Source: a virus. Taken from it: a stretch of 20,875 nt of DNA. The notes under the pieces are model-generated. The model had not been told where the DNA came from. It searched no databases and was given only the letters and a program-made list of their open reading frames with translations. Shown here piece by piece: positions 1 through 7,103 of this stretch (within the stretch, counting starts at the first letter, position 1; each line of letters begins with the position of its first letter). The stretch covers positions 1 to 20,875 of IMG/VR virus record IMGVR_UViG_3300021963_010348. The stretch is one strand, 5' to 3'. The position numbers and the translations under genes were made by a program.

Positions 1-975
1 CTCTTCGTTGTCGTCGCTATACACCGCCAGATAATTTCCTTGATTGCACCACATCCCAACTGTGTCTGAAGACTTGTAGTCTTGGTCTCCGTTGCCGGTT
101 TGAATCATCATGATGGTGTGGTTTGGTGAGAAATAAACAACTCTTTTTGGTCCATCTTTAGGCCCAAAAAAGAAAGTCTGATTTTCGACATTTGGATTTG
201 GTTCTTGGTTGAACATGTCAAGCCAAGTTAAAGCTTTGGGGTTTTTGTCACGGCTAATCCAATGTACATGATTGCGAAATCCTCCATAAATGCTTAAATT
301 GCAAAGTTCGGCTTCATGAGTAACGAATTTGACGAGAGTTGGATAAACTTTTGCTATTCTCAGAGCGTGCGTCATGCTGTGATCGCCATAGCCCTCTGCA
401 AATTCTTTTCGCATATCAAGATATTTTTGAGCTTGATCGCAGGATTTTAGTCGCTGTACTGCTGCGTTGCTTGTAATTGATATTTCGTGTTCATGAGGAG
501 GAGCAACATGAAATTGTAAATTAGGATGAGTTTTATACCAATGTCCATACCCCAACATGGTCAAAAGAGTTTGATCTACAGGCTGCACATCATAGTTTAG
601 TTCGCTAATTAAATGATATTCTCTTTCGTGATCAAAATCACGAACCAGAGTATTGTTTAAACCGCTGATGTCTGTGATACTGTCCTCATCTACTCTTACA
701 TACCATCGGGCACGATCTGGTTGAATGTGTTCTGAATAATACAGGTAAATTTTTTGAGCAACATGTATGTATTGAGAAATAACAATTTCGACATCGACAT
801 TATCAGGCCAACCAGATTCTACTTTGCTGGCTTCATTGCCCTTTGACAACATCAAATATACTTTGATTTTTAGATCACCTAGGTTTTGAAAACCATATTT
901 TTTGAAGTCATATGCCCTAGTGAGCAGCTTTTTATTGTTGGTTTCAATCGGAACGATGAATTCAAAATCGTACAT
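1..975 (-). CDS. Glycosyltransferase-like protein, incomplete at the window edge
   Basis: The reading frame runs open for 325 codons from ATG at 975 to base 1, so the C-terminus lies outside the window. The N-terminal half alternates hydrophobic strands and helices and reaches WYVRVDEDS near residue 91-99, which resembles the DxD-type metal/nucleotide-sugar site of Fringe-like or other GT-A glycosyltransferases. A later stretch with HEHEISITSNAAV and GYGDHSMTHAL could be the acceptor-side segment, but this is a weak resemblance. Only one base separates its start from the stop of the upstream minus gene, so the two are probably co-transcribed and translationally coupled. No signal peptide or membrane segment is visible. 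The function is inferred from a short motif; the existence of the gene is secure. Confidence 0.6.
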   Translation of the reverse strand, partial: MYDFEFIVPIETNNKKLLTRAYDFKKYGFQNLGDLKIKVYLMLSKGNEASKVESGWPDNVDVEIVISQYIHVAQKIYLYYSEHIQPDRARWYVRVDEDSITDISGLNNTLVRDFDHEREYHLISELNYDVQPVDQTLLTMLGYGHWYKTHPNLQFHVAPPHEHEISITSNAAVQRLKSCDQAQKYLDMRKEFAEGYGDHSMTHALRIAKVYPTLVKFVTHEAELCNLSIYGGFRNHVHWISRDKNPKALTWLDMFNQEPNPNVENQTFFFGPKDGPKRVVYFSPNHTIMMIQTGNGDQDYKSSDTVGMWCNQGNYLAVYSDDNEE

Positions 976-976
976 T

Positions 977-1432
977 TTATGCCACCTTGTAATTGCCTGC
1001 GCCCACCTTAACTATGTTTAAGCCCTGTTCTTGCAGTCTGCTTTTGACCTTTTTAAGATGATTGCAGAGTGCTGCGTCACTTAACCCCAAGTCCTTGTAC
1101 TTTTGTTTGAGTATCTTTAAGGAAACATTTTTTCTTTTGATGAATTGTTCGGTAATAAATTTTTGTATTTTTTTTGCAGCGGTCAGCGTTTCTCTTCTTT
1201 TGTTGACATTTATTTTTGTTTCAATTATTTCGTAAGTTGTTTTCGCAGTTTTTACTGTCGGATCACAAATCGCCAAAACCAGATTTTCCAAATCATAAAG
1301 TTCGCCACCAGACATTTGGACAATTTTCATGCTGGCATTGAAGCTTTTGCAGAATTCAAGCAACTGTGGCATATTTTTTTCTTGCGTGAAGAATTTTCTT
1401 TTGTCTTTTAATTCGATCAAAAGGCACTTCAT
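977..1432 (-). CDS. Small basic protein with C-terminal winged-helix-like region
   Basis: A 151-residue protein. The start was chosen at 1432 (MKCLLIELKD) because AAGGAG sits at 1444-1439, a proper distance upstream; a longer frame back to 1477 has no such site. The N-terminal half looks like a small alpha/beta fold. The C-terminal half (from about residue 85) is lysine-rich and helical, with KNVSLKILKQKYKDLGLSDAALCNHLKKV followed in part by a short strand pair ending in GAGNYKV, the pattern of a helix-turn-helix with a wing. It may bind nucleic acid and could be a regulator. It lies immediately upstream of the glycosyltransferase-like gene and is divergent from the amidoligase. I do not recognise a named family. 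Confidence 0.7.
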   Translation of the reverse strand: MKCLLIELKDKRKFFTQEKNMPQLLEFCKSFNASMKIVQMSGGELYDLENLVLAICDPTVKTAKTTYEIIETKINVNKRRETLTAAKKIQKFITEQFIKRKNVSLKILKQKYKDLGLSDAALCNHLKKVKSRLQEQGLNIVKVGAGNYKVA

Positions 1433-1456
1433 TTGGGTTCTCCTTAATACAAAATA

Positions 1457-1462
1457 ATTATA
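1457..1462 (-). promoter_or_regulatory. Possible -10 box for the minus-strand operon
   Basis: On the minus strand CCTATAAT is read across 1464-1457, about 25 bases before the ATG at 1432. The matching -35 is poor: TAGCAA at 17 bases spacing agrees with TTGACA at three of six positions. The other side of this divergent gap has the same CCTATAAT sequence. The support is modest. Confidence 0.3.
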
Positions 1463-1479
1463 GGTAAGTTTTTGCATAA

Positions 1480-1508
1480 TTGCTACTTAGAAGCGTAAAT
1501 CCTATAAT
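1480..1508 (+). promoter_or_regulatory. Sigma70-like promoter for the amidoligase gene
   Basis: TTGCTA at 1480-1485, a 17-base spacer and a perfect TATAAT at 1503-1508. Transcription would start at about 1514-1516, at the edge of the GGAGGA ribosome site (1515-1520), so the leader would be nearly absent unless a start site further upstream is used. The same -35 and spacing recur before thyX. Confidence 0.45.
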
Positions 1509-1524
1509 GAGTTCGGAGGATATC

Positions 1525-2547
1525 ATGGTTTCTGCAAAGGAAAATCTGAACATAGAAAACCTTCGCAGATTTGGCGCAGAAATAGAAATCAATGCGTTTG
1601 ATTTGAGAAATAGGCCAATTGGACATCAGGAAGGAAGATTGCCCGAAGGCACTCATTATGTCGCTAATTTAGTCAAAAAAACTGTAAAGAAACCAGTCAG
1701 AATTCACAAATGGGCTTATGACCATAATAATCCGACTTGGATCATCAAACCCGACAGCAGTTGTGGCATAGAAATTTGCACGCCTGTGATGAAGGGCTGG
1801 CTGGGCCTTATGGAAACATGCCGTGTTGTCGAAGCACTTGGGTCTGACAGCCGTGTTCAAGTCGATGACAGATGTTCATTCCATGTGCATGTTGATATTG
1901 GCGATCTGAATGACCAACAGCTTGCAACCGTTCTTACTTGGTGGACCAAGTGCGAGGCGGTTTTTATGGATTCTGTCCCTATGATCAGGAAACGGAATCA
2001 GTATTGTCAGCTTTTGGGACAGTCTGAAATATTTGGACATGTTGAAGACGGATTTTTGGCAAATGATGCCCTGATACGCAAATTGGGATTGTGCAAATAC
2101 TACACGATAAACACATACCATTATTACAACAACAAACGAAAAACTATTGAATTCAGAATCATGGACAGCGAATGTTGCCTTGATTCTTGGTTGTGTAAGA
2201 ATTGGATCAGACTAGTTTTGCATTTTATTGAGCGTGCGCTTCAGATGGGTATGCCTCTGGAATATCAAAGCGGTAATCCTTGGACGGGTTACTGTTGGCT
2301 TGATCCCATAGATGTATTTACATTTTTGGGGTTTGACGAGCAGCACGACTTGTCTCCCGGTTTGCGACAGGTTTGTGGGTGGTTTTTGGAAAGACTAACA
2401 GTAAACTCTAGGCTCACCTATGTTCAGGGCATTATGGGGTATAAATCACGATTGCCAGCCCAGAAAGAAATTGATATATTGTTTGATAGATTCAGCGATA
2501 TTGAAGACAATTACGGAGAAGTATTTGACAAAAAATTCAGTATATAA
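1525..2547 (+). CDS. Amidoligase (Amidoligase_2, PF12224 type)
   Basis: A 340-residue protein. The start was set at 1525 because GGAGGA at 1515-1520 is four bases upstream; the in-frame ATG at 1507 lies inside the TATAAT box and the TTG at 1480 has no ribosome site. The sequence carries the family pattern in order: FGAEIEINAFD near the N-terminus, W..KPDSSCGIEICTPVMKG in the first third, DDRCSFHVHVDIGDL with the paired histidines, and KTIEFRIMDS later. The family has a glutamine-synthetase/ATP-grasp-like fold and is predicted to form amide or peptide bonds from carboxylate and amine using ATP; family members are linked to peptide tagging or modification of cell-wall or proteins. The usual gamma-glutamyl cyclotransferase partner is not seen nearby. 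The substrate is unknown. It may be co-transcribed with the gene that follows 18 bases downstream. Confidence 0.85.
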   Translation: MVSAKENLNIENLRRFGAEIEINAFDLRNRPIGHQEGRLPEGTHYVANLVKKTVKKPVRIHKWAYDHNNPTWIIKPDSSCGIEICTPVMKGWLGLMETCRVVEALGSDSRVQVDDRCSFHVHVDIGDLNDQQLATVLTWWTKCEAVFMDSVPMIRKRNQYCQLLGQSEIFGHVEDGFLANDALIRKLGLCKYYTINTYHYYNNKRKTIEFRIMDSECCLDSWLCKNWIRLVLHFIERALQMGMPLEYQSGNPWTGYCWLDPIDVFTFLGFDEQHDLSPGLRQVCGWFLERLTVNSRLTYVQGIMGYKSRLPAQKEIDILFDRFSDIEDNYGEVFDKKFSI

Positions 2548-2565
2548 ATTTCAAAAAGGAAAAAC

Positions 2566-3024
2566 ATGATCAAGGTGGCAAAATTGTCTGAAATCGTCCA
2601 GATCATGAAAGGCATAGGAGAAGTTCTTGTGCCTTTTAACTTTCCAAAAGCGCCCCTGTCTTGGGAGGATGAATTGGGTATTTTCAAAGCAAGGGATGCG
2701 GAAATCGATGGATATCCTCTTTTCTTGCACTATCAAAAGTCAGACTATGATGATTACTTCATTGAGACACTTCAGATTCATAATCGTAGAGGTCCTTTTT
2801 TGCCATTTAATTTGATATGCAAGCTTGGAACTAAGTTTCTAGGGACAGTAAACTTGTCCCTCATTGAAATATTTAGAGAGAATAGAAAGGTTTATGTCTG
2901 GTCTAAATGTACAGACAAAAATGGTCGTTCTATTCCAGTTCCAAATCAAAGCGATTCTGAAACTTGTGAATATGAAGGTCTTCACTACATGTATGTTCAA
3001 CCAAACAATGTCGATTTTCTTTAG
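2566..3024 (+). CDS. Conserved-looking protein of unknown function
   Basis: A 152-residue soluble protein starting at ATG 2566 with an AAAAAGGA ribosome site at about 2553-2560. It has a compact, aromatic-rich core: YPLFLHYQKSDYDDYFIETL, then PFLPFNLICKLGTKFLG, then NRKVYVWSKC. This mixed alpha/beta protein has no membrane segment, signal or cysteine cluster. The pattern of strong aromatic and charged positions suggests a maintained fold, but I cannot name a family. It follows the amidoligase by 18 bases on the same strand and could be its partner or simply a neighbour. TATAAATT at 2543-2550, overlapping the amidoligase stop, resembles a T4 late box but lies very close to the start. Confidence 0.8.
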   Translation: MIKVAKLSEIVQIMKGIGEVLVPFNFPKAPLSWEDELGIFKARDAEIDGYPLFLHYQKSDYDDYFIETLQIHNRRGPFLPFNLICKLGTKFLGTVNLSLIEIFRENRKVYVWSKCTDKNGRSIPVPNQSDSETCEYEGLHYMYVQPNNVDFL

Positions 3025-3105
3025 AATTTAAACAAGATTTACCCTCATGTATTATTTTATTTCACGCATCATTATGATGTGTGAAAATGATATATAAAAT
3101 TACAA

Positions 3106-3128
3106 CGCCGTTTGCGGCGCTTTCCTTT
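3106..3128 (+). terminator. Short GC hairpin with T-rich tail in the intergenic gap
   Basis: CGCCG (3106-3110), TTTG loop, CGGCG (3115-3119), then CTTTCCTTTT. It could end the 2566-3024 transcript. It could instead be a leader hairpin of the gene starting at 3144, because TATAAAAT at 3093-3100 lies just before it. The T-tract is interrupted, so termination may be weak. Confidence 0.4.
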
Positions 3129-3143
3129 TACGAGGGTAAAAAC

Positions 3144-3443
3144 ATGAAGAAAAACAAGATACAAGCCATGCTGGTCGAGCATCTGATGAAGTATGGCTCA
3201 ATTGAAATTTTACTGCCCGACAATGTTAAAGTTGAAATTGGTACGACTCAAGAAAATCAAAATGGCAGACTCGTCAAGAAGGAAAATTATTGCTGGGTTA
3301 TCACATCAAGAGAAAATAGATCGACAAGTTTGGACGCTTACAACATGGGCCTGAAGTTTTCTGATGACGAGAGCATGATTGTTTTGGAAGATAAATTTGT
3401 TGATTCAAACGGAGATCATGTGCGGAGACTTGATGTTGTTTAA
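3144..3443 (+). CDS. Small protein of unknown function
   Basis: A 99-residue protein. The start at 3144 (MKKNKIQAMLVEHL) follows GAGGG at 3132-3136; the longer frame from GTG at 3081 would translate through the GC hairpin at 3106-3119 and has no ribosome site. It begins with a short amphipathic helix, then strands such as SIEILLPDNVKVEIG, YCWVITSRE and SMIVLEDKFV, which suggests a small mostly-beta fold. No catalytic motif is visible. Its TAA shares the palindromic TTAA (3440-3443) with the stop of the minus-strand frame that ends there. The function is unknown. Confidence 0.7.
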   Translation: MKKNKIQAMLVEHLMKYGSIEILLPDNVKVEIGTTQENQNGRLVKKENYCWVITSRENRSTSLDAYNMGLKFSDDESMIVLEDKFVDSNGDHVRRLDVV

Positions 3444-3778
3444 GATTCCATGATGTTTCCGATAATTGTGTTGTAGGTCAATTCTCCTTTAAATGAGAGA
3501 TACATTTCAATAGTTCCCTCTGCCGTTCTTTTGGGCGACAGAGGAGTGCTAAAATCTACCCAAATAGTGAAGCCTTGGCCATGCAACGCAAAGTTTGATA
3601 CGGAGATAGTTGATCCTTTTGTTTTTCCCGAAGCGCAACATATAATTGATAGGCGCTCGGTATTTTCTTGTACTTTTTGCAGTACAAATGCCAGTAGCTT
3701 GGAACTGTTTATAAAGTGTGCCCAATTAGCAACGAGCAATGACTCAAATTTATTTTGGTCAAAAATGTTGGTCAACAC
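3440..3778 (-). CDS. Probable small minus-strand gene of unknown function
   Basis: A 112-residue frame starting at GTG 3778. Without it, 3444-3802 would be a 359-base gap in an otherwise dense stretch. The predicted protein has a helical N-terminal half (NKFESLLVANWAHFINSSK) and a C-terminal half of alternating strands ending in GTIEMYLSFKGEL, which reads like a real fold. Its stop shares TTAA with the convergent gene, as is common in compact phage genomes. Against it: only a weak GGGAT ribosome site, a GTG start, and just 24 bases to the divergent gene at 3803. A plus-strand frame at 3531-3806 covers the same bases but has less protein-like composition. Confidence 0.5.
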   Translation of the reverse strand: MLTNIFDQNKFESLLVANWAHFINSSKLLAFVLQKVQENTERLSIICCASGKTKGSTISVSNFALHGQGFTIWVDFSTPLSPKRTAEGTIEMYLSFKGELTYNTIIGNIMES

Positions 3779-3802
3779 ACTTGTGATCCCGAGGGAGACA
3801 TC

Positions 3803-4063
3803 ATGAAAAAGCCTGAAGTTTACTTAAAAGAGTATTGTCAAAAACTTTCAGATGATAATATCAAGTTTTTGATTGGCCGCTTGAATCAAAGGCTTAACGG
3901 TGATCTTGCAGAAGCTGTTGATTTTCTTAGTAATGTGCGTGAAATTGATAAGTGGCTCTGTTCAGCCATAGATTCTAATGAATTTTACGACATGATTGAT
4001 CTAGTGCACGCAGCAGTTGGCAAAGAGCATGATCGTAGGTCCAATGTTGCTGCCGCTGTTTAA
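3803..4063 (+). CDS. Small helical protein of unknown function
   Basis: An 86-residue protein. The start at 3803 (MKKPEVYLKEYC) is fixed by GAGGGAG at 3791-3797. The sequence is almost entirely helical, with amphipathic segments around LSDDNIKFLIGRLNQ, AEAVDFLSNVREIDKWL and FYDMIDLVHAAVGKEHDRR. There is no signal or membrane segment. It is the last gene before the strong terminator at 4081. The function is not recognised; the helical make-up would suit a small protein-binding or inhibitor role, but nothing shows it directly. Confidence 0.75.
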   Translation: MKKPEVYLKEYCQKLSDDNIKFLIGRLNQRLNGDLAEAVDFLSNVREIDKWLCSAIDSNEFYDMIDLVHAAVGKEHDRRSNVAAAV

Positions 4064-4080
4064 TTTACTTTATTATCTGA

Positions 4081-4109
4081 AGCGCCCCTGTTCTAGGGGC
4101 GCTTTTTTT
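4081..4109 (+). terminator. Strong rho-independent terminator
   Basis: AGCGCCCCT (4081-4089), GTTCT loop, AGGGGCGCT (4095-4103), followed by an uninterrupted T-run to 4109. It separates the small-gene cluster from the helicase gene. Confidence 0.92.
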
Positions 4110-4152
4110 GTTGATTGGTTGAACATTTCGTGTTAACTTAAGTCCAATCAAC
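4110..4152 (+). promoter_or_regulatory. Inverted repeat in the helicase leader
   Basis: GTTGATTGG (4110-4118) and CCAATCAAC (4144-4152) form a perfect 9-bp stem around 25 bases, inside which AACA and TGTT can pair as well. It ends three bases before the TGGAG ribosome site (4156-4160) of the helicase gene. It may be an mRNA structure or an operator. No convincing sigma70 promoter is seen in the gap. Confidence 0.45.
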
Positions 4153-4166
4153 GACTGGAGCTTTTT

Positions 4167-6209
4167 ATGCCGCCTATTGTTCACCTGAATGACCAAGAAG
4201 TTTGTGTTGCCACTCTGGATTATCCGCACGCAAAATGGAAATTTGACAAGTTTAATCCTGTCCAAAGCAGGATGATGGATGTTTTTAACAAGGATGTCAA
4301 CGGCTTGATTGCTGCAAGCACTTCAGCGGGTAAAACCGTAGTTGCAGAAATGTTTTTAGCTCAAGAAATCCGTGAGCGTGGCGGTAAAGGTATGTTTCTG
4401 GCACCTTTGCGAGCTCTTGCCCGTGAAAAAATCAATGATTGGAAAAGCCCCGGATATCACTTTTCAGATTTAAACATCAGTATTTGTACTGGTGATTATA
4501 GATTAACCAAAGAGCGGTCACAGGAACTCAATGATGCTAATTTGATCATCATGACTAGCGAAATGCTTAGTCACCGGAGTCGTGGTTACAAATCGGAGCA
4601 AAATCAATTTTTGAAGGATGTAGGTACTCTTGTGCTGGATGAAAGCCATCTGCTCACCGTACCCGGTCGTGGCGATCACCTCGAAGTTGGGTTGATGAAA
4701 TTTACTCAAATCAACCCCAAGGCAAGACTGGTTTTGCTGTCGGCAACTATGCCTAATGTTGAGGAAATTGCTGAATGGATTTCCTACATGCTAACTGGCA
4801 AGGAAACTTTTGTATTGAGGTCAAAATACCGTCCCGTACCTTTGACAACACATTACGAACCCTACAGCGATGATATGCGCCGTTATGATTTAATAGAAAA
4901 AGAAAAAATAAACAAAGCTATGGATATTGTTGAGTGGTACAAGAATGATAAGTTTTTGGTGTTTGCGCACACCAAAAGAACTGGCGAGATGATGAAGAAG
5001 GAGCTTCAAGGTGCTGGCATTGAAGCGGAATTTCACAATGCTGATTTGGAAACATCGCAGCGTGCAAAGCTTGAAGATCGTTTTAAAAACGATCCAAAAT
5101 TCAGGGTTATTGTTGCAACTTCAGGACTTGCTTGGGGCTTAAACCTGCCTGCACGAAGAGTGATCATTCTTGGTGTTCACAGAGGCGTTGAGGAAGTCGA
5201 GTCTCACGATATTTTGCAGATGGTTGGTCGCTCTGGAAGATACGGCATTGATCCTATGGGTGATGCCTACATTCTTGTGCCCGAAAGCAAAATGCGACAA
5301 TACACTCAAAAATACAGCAGTCCCAGAAGGATCGAAAGTCAACTTCTGGAAAAGACGGGAACGCATCATAAATCTTTGGCGTTTCATCTGGTAAGCGAAA
5401 TATTTTACGGCGGCATTTCCACAACTGAGGATTTTCACAATTGGTACAAGCGTTCTTTGGCGCATTACCAAAACAAACAACTCAGCGATACTGTGGTTGA
5501 TGATACTTTGGAATTGCTTCGTAAATGCGGTGCTATTGTAGAAGAGAATGGCAAATGGACTGCTAGACCTATTGGCAAAATTTCAAGCATGTTTTACATT
5601 AGTCCCTTTGATGTATCGGACCTTTATTTCAACTTTAAAAATCTTTTTGATTCTAATCGTGAAGAAGACGATTACATGTTGTCTATGGCTTTGGCCAACC
5701 TTGATGGTCAAAGATTGAATATCGTTTCCAAGGCTGAGAAAGATGAAATTAGTCTGTATGCCAACAAAGTAAGGGTGATGTTGGCGGGTAAGTTTCTGAC
5801 AGATGGCTGCATTAAGGCTGGTTATTGTTACTATAACCTTCTTACTGGCAATAACGCTCAAGCTCTTGCAGCTTTTCAGCGGAATTTGCAGCAGGACTAC
5901 AATCGTATTTCACAGGTATTGCAGGCTATGGACACCATGACAGGTCAATGGGATCGATCAAGTTGGCTTAAGACTCTTGAGTCCAGAATTGCCAGCGGCG
6001 TTCCAGCACATTTAATTGACCTTTGCAAAATACCGAGTATTGGCAAAGTCAGAGCCACGAAACTTTATGATGCTGGATTCAAGACTTCAAAAGATTTGGC
6101 TAAATTAGATGCCGCTAAACTTTCTAAGCTTGTGAATGTAAAGTTGGAGTTGGCTCAAGAAATGATTCAATCTGCAAAGGGCGAATCAATTGATTTTTTT
6201 GAAGCGTGA
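4167..6209 (+). CDS. Hel308/Ski2-like superfamily 2 DNA helicase
   Basis: A 680-residue protein, close to the length of archaeal Hel308 (about 700). Motifs are intact: Q-like PVQSRMM near 31-37, motif I STSAGKT at 51-57, APLRALARE (Ia), DESH at 158-161 (Walker B), SAT at 192-194, FAHTKRT (IV), ATSGLAWGLNLP (V) and QMVGRSGR at 351-358 (VI). The region after about 380 should hold the winged-helix and ratchet domains, and a helix-hairpin-helix (IPSIGKVRATKLYDAG) starts at about 622. Known family members unwind DNA 3'-5' at stalled or branched forks using ATP. In a phage it would serve replication or recombination-dependent replication. The start is fixed by TGGAG six bases upstream. The last 24 bases overlap the convergent minus gene. 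Confidence 0.92.
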   Translation: MPPIVHLNDQEVCVATLDYPHAKWKFDKFNPVQSRMMDVFNKDVNGLIAASTSAGKTVVAEMFLAQEIRERGGKGMFLAPLRALAREKINDWKSPGYHFSDLNISICTGDYRLTKERSQELNDANLIIMTSEMLSHRSRGYKSEQNQFLKDVGTLVLDESHLLTVPGRGDHLEVGLMKFTQINPKARLVLLSATMPNVEEIAEWISYMLTGKETFVLRSKYRPVPLTTHYEPYSDDMRRYDLIEKEKINKAMDIVEWYKNDKFLVFAHTKRTGEMMKKELQGAGIEAEFHNADLETSQRAKLEDRFKNDPKFRVIVATSGLAWGLNLPARRVIILGVHRGVEEVESHDILQMVGRSGRYGIDPMGDAYILVPESKMRQYTQKYSSPRRIESQLLEKTGTHHKSLAFHLVSEIFYGGISTTEDFHNWYKRSLAHYQNKQLSDTVVDDTLELLRKCGAIVEENGKWTARPIGKISSMFYISPFDVSDLYFNFKNLFDSNREEDDYMLSMALANLDGQRLNIVSKAEKDEISLYANKVRVMLAGKFLTDGCIKAGYCYYNLLTGNNAQALAAFQRNLQQDYNRISQVLQAMDTMTGQWDRSSWLKTLESRIASGVPAHLIDLCKIPSIGKVRATKLYDAGFKTSKDLAKLDAAKLSKLVNVKLELAQEMIQSAKGESIDFFEA

Positions 6210-6764
6210 TGCTATAGACCTGATTAGTTTAGCTTTTTTTCTTTGCGCTATCAGAGATGGAGGAGGAGCGTCTGGACAAAGCGTTCCATTTACCCAGCTA
6301 TCAATTACTGTAGTTGAAATTGGACAACAAAAATTTACTCCAGATGTTGAGCCGTTGACTGTTATTGTATCACAATTATTGTAGGCTTTTGTCACAGTTC
6401 CATCAGCGTAGGTTCCATCTAAACCTATTCTCCAAGCTCCTGTATAAATTCCACAAGTGTATTGGTAAGTGCTGTTTGTAAGTGATACATTTCCAGCGCC
6501 TCCCTGCAATTTAAATCGTGTTAATCCTATGCTGCCTGTAGTGATTGGTACAAGACAACAAGCATCTGTGCTTATTGTGTTGTAGATGACTATGCTGTCT
6601 CCACCGGGACAGCCGGGGTTTGTATTTTGAGGAATAGTGGTTTTCCATGTCAAAGATGTATAACAAGGACACAGAATTACGCTGCTACAAATACAGGATG
6701 GACAGGGACATCCACACCATGAGCCGTAAGTTACTGGTCCACAATAAGGAGGACTACAAGCCAT
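6186..6764 (-). CDS. Cysteine-rich, Gly/Thr/Asn-rich protein, possibly surface or virion
   Basis: A 192-residue protein with 17 cysteines, nine of them in the first 34 residues (positions 3, 8, 17, 19, 21, 24, 26, 32, 34) among prolines and glycines. The middle (about 50-160) is rich in T, S, N, G and aromatic residues and looks like repeated beta strands, as in fibre or surface-decoration proteins. The tail ends in a basic helix (QRKKAKLIRSIASRFKKIN). There is no standard signal peptide. The cysteines could bind metal or form disulfides in the finished particle. It starts five bases after the stop of the upstream minus gene, so it is probably the second gene of a two-gene operon. Its 3' end overlaps the helicase gene by 24 bases. 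No family is recognised. Confidence 0.75.
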   Translation of the reverse strand: MACSPPYCGPVTYGSWCGCPCPSCICSSVILCPCYTSLTWKTTIPQNTNPGCPGGDSIVIYNTISTDACCLVPITTGSIGLTRFKLQGGAGNVSLTNSTYQYTCGIYTGAWRIGLDGTYADGTVTKAYNNCDTITVNGSTSGVNFCCPISTTVIDSWVNGTLCPDAPPPSLIAQRKKAKLIRSIASRFKKIN

Positions 6765-6769
6765 AAATT

Positions 6770-7033
6770 CTAACTTTCACCAAAAAAGTTTTGAGGATAT
6801 TCGATTTTCACGGTGCCGTTTCCAGATGTCGGGTTGCCATTTTCGTCTTCTACCCACCATCTAACCTGTTGGACTGGTATATTTAGTTGTTCCATGTGGC
6901 ATTTGTCTTTTGGGTCTACGGGCATGTGATACTCAACACCCTCAATCAGAACTGCCACTTTGCATTCCCTTTTTTCACGATTGAAAAGCAGGCAATTGTT
7001 GCAGATTTTTTCGACTTCTTTTTTTTTCGACAT
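6770..7033 (-). CDS. Small putative zinc-binding protein
   Basis: An 87-residue protein with a clear ribosome site (GAGGTAG about eight bases upstream of ATG at 7033). After a lysine-rich start it has CNNC at about residues 11-14, a further C at about 23 and C at about 45, spaced like a four-cysteine treble or ribbon, with histidines at about 35 and 46. The C-terminal half (VQQVRWWVEDENGNPTSGNG) looks like a short beta region. It is probably a structural zinc protein. It is the first gene of the pair with the cysteine-rich protein, and both may contribute to one metal-containing structure; that link is an inference from position and composition. Confidence 0.75.
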   Translation of the reverse strand: MSKKKEVEKICNNCLLFNREKRECKVAVLIEGVEYHMPVDPKDKCHMEQLNIPVQQVRWWVEDENGNPTSGNGTVKIEYPQNFFGES

Positions 7034-7056
7034 TTTTGATCTACCTCACTTGCTCA

Positions 7057-7062
7057 TATAAT
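7057..7062 (+). promoter_or_regulatory. Possible -10 box before the dNMP kinase
   Basis: TATAAT at 7057-7062, 41 bases before the ATG at 7104. The best -35 is TTGATC at 7036-7041 with a short 15-base spacer, so the assignment is weak. The divergent minus gene begins at 7033. Confidence 0.3.
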
Positions 7063-7103
7063 GGTAAAAGAGTCTTTGCTTTTGAACAAAAGAAGGAAAA
7101 AAT

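Noticed and set aside
3531-3806. 91-codon plus-strand frame over the minus gene at 3440-3778
   Set aside because: No ribosome site, overlaps the well-started gene at 3803 and has poor protein-like pattern.
4111-4139. TTGATT with TTAACT as a helicase promoter
   Set aside because: Both boxes are poor matches and overlap the inverted repeat; there is not enough to call a promoter.
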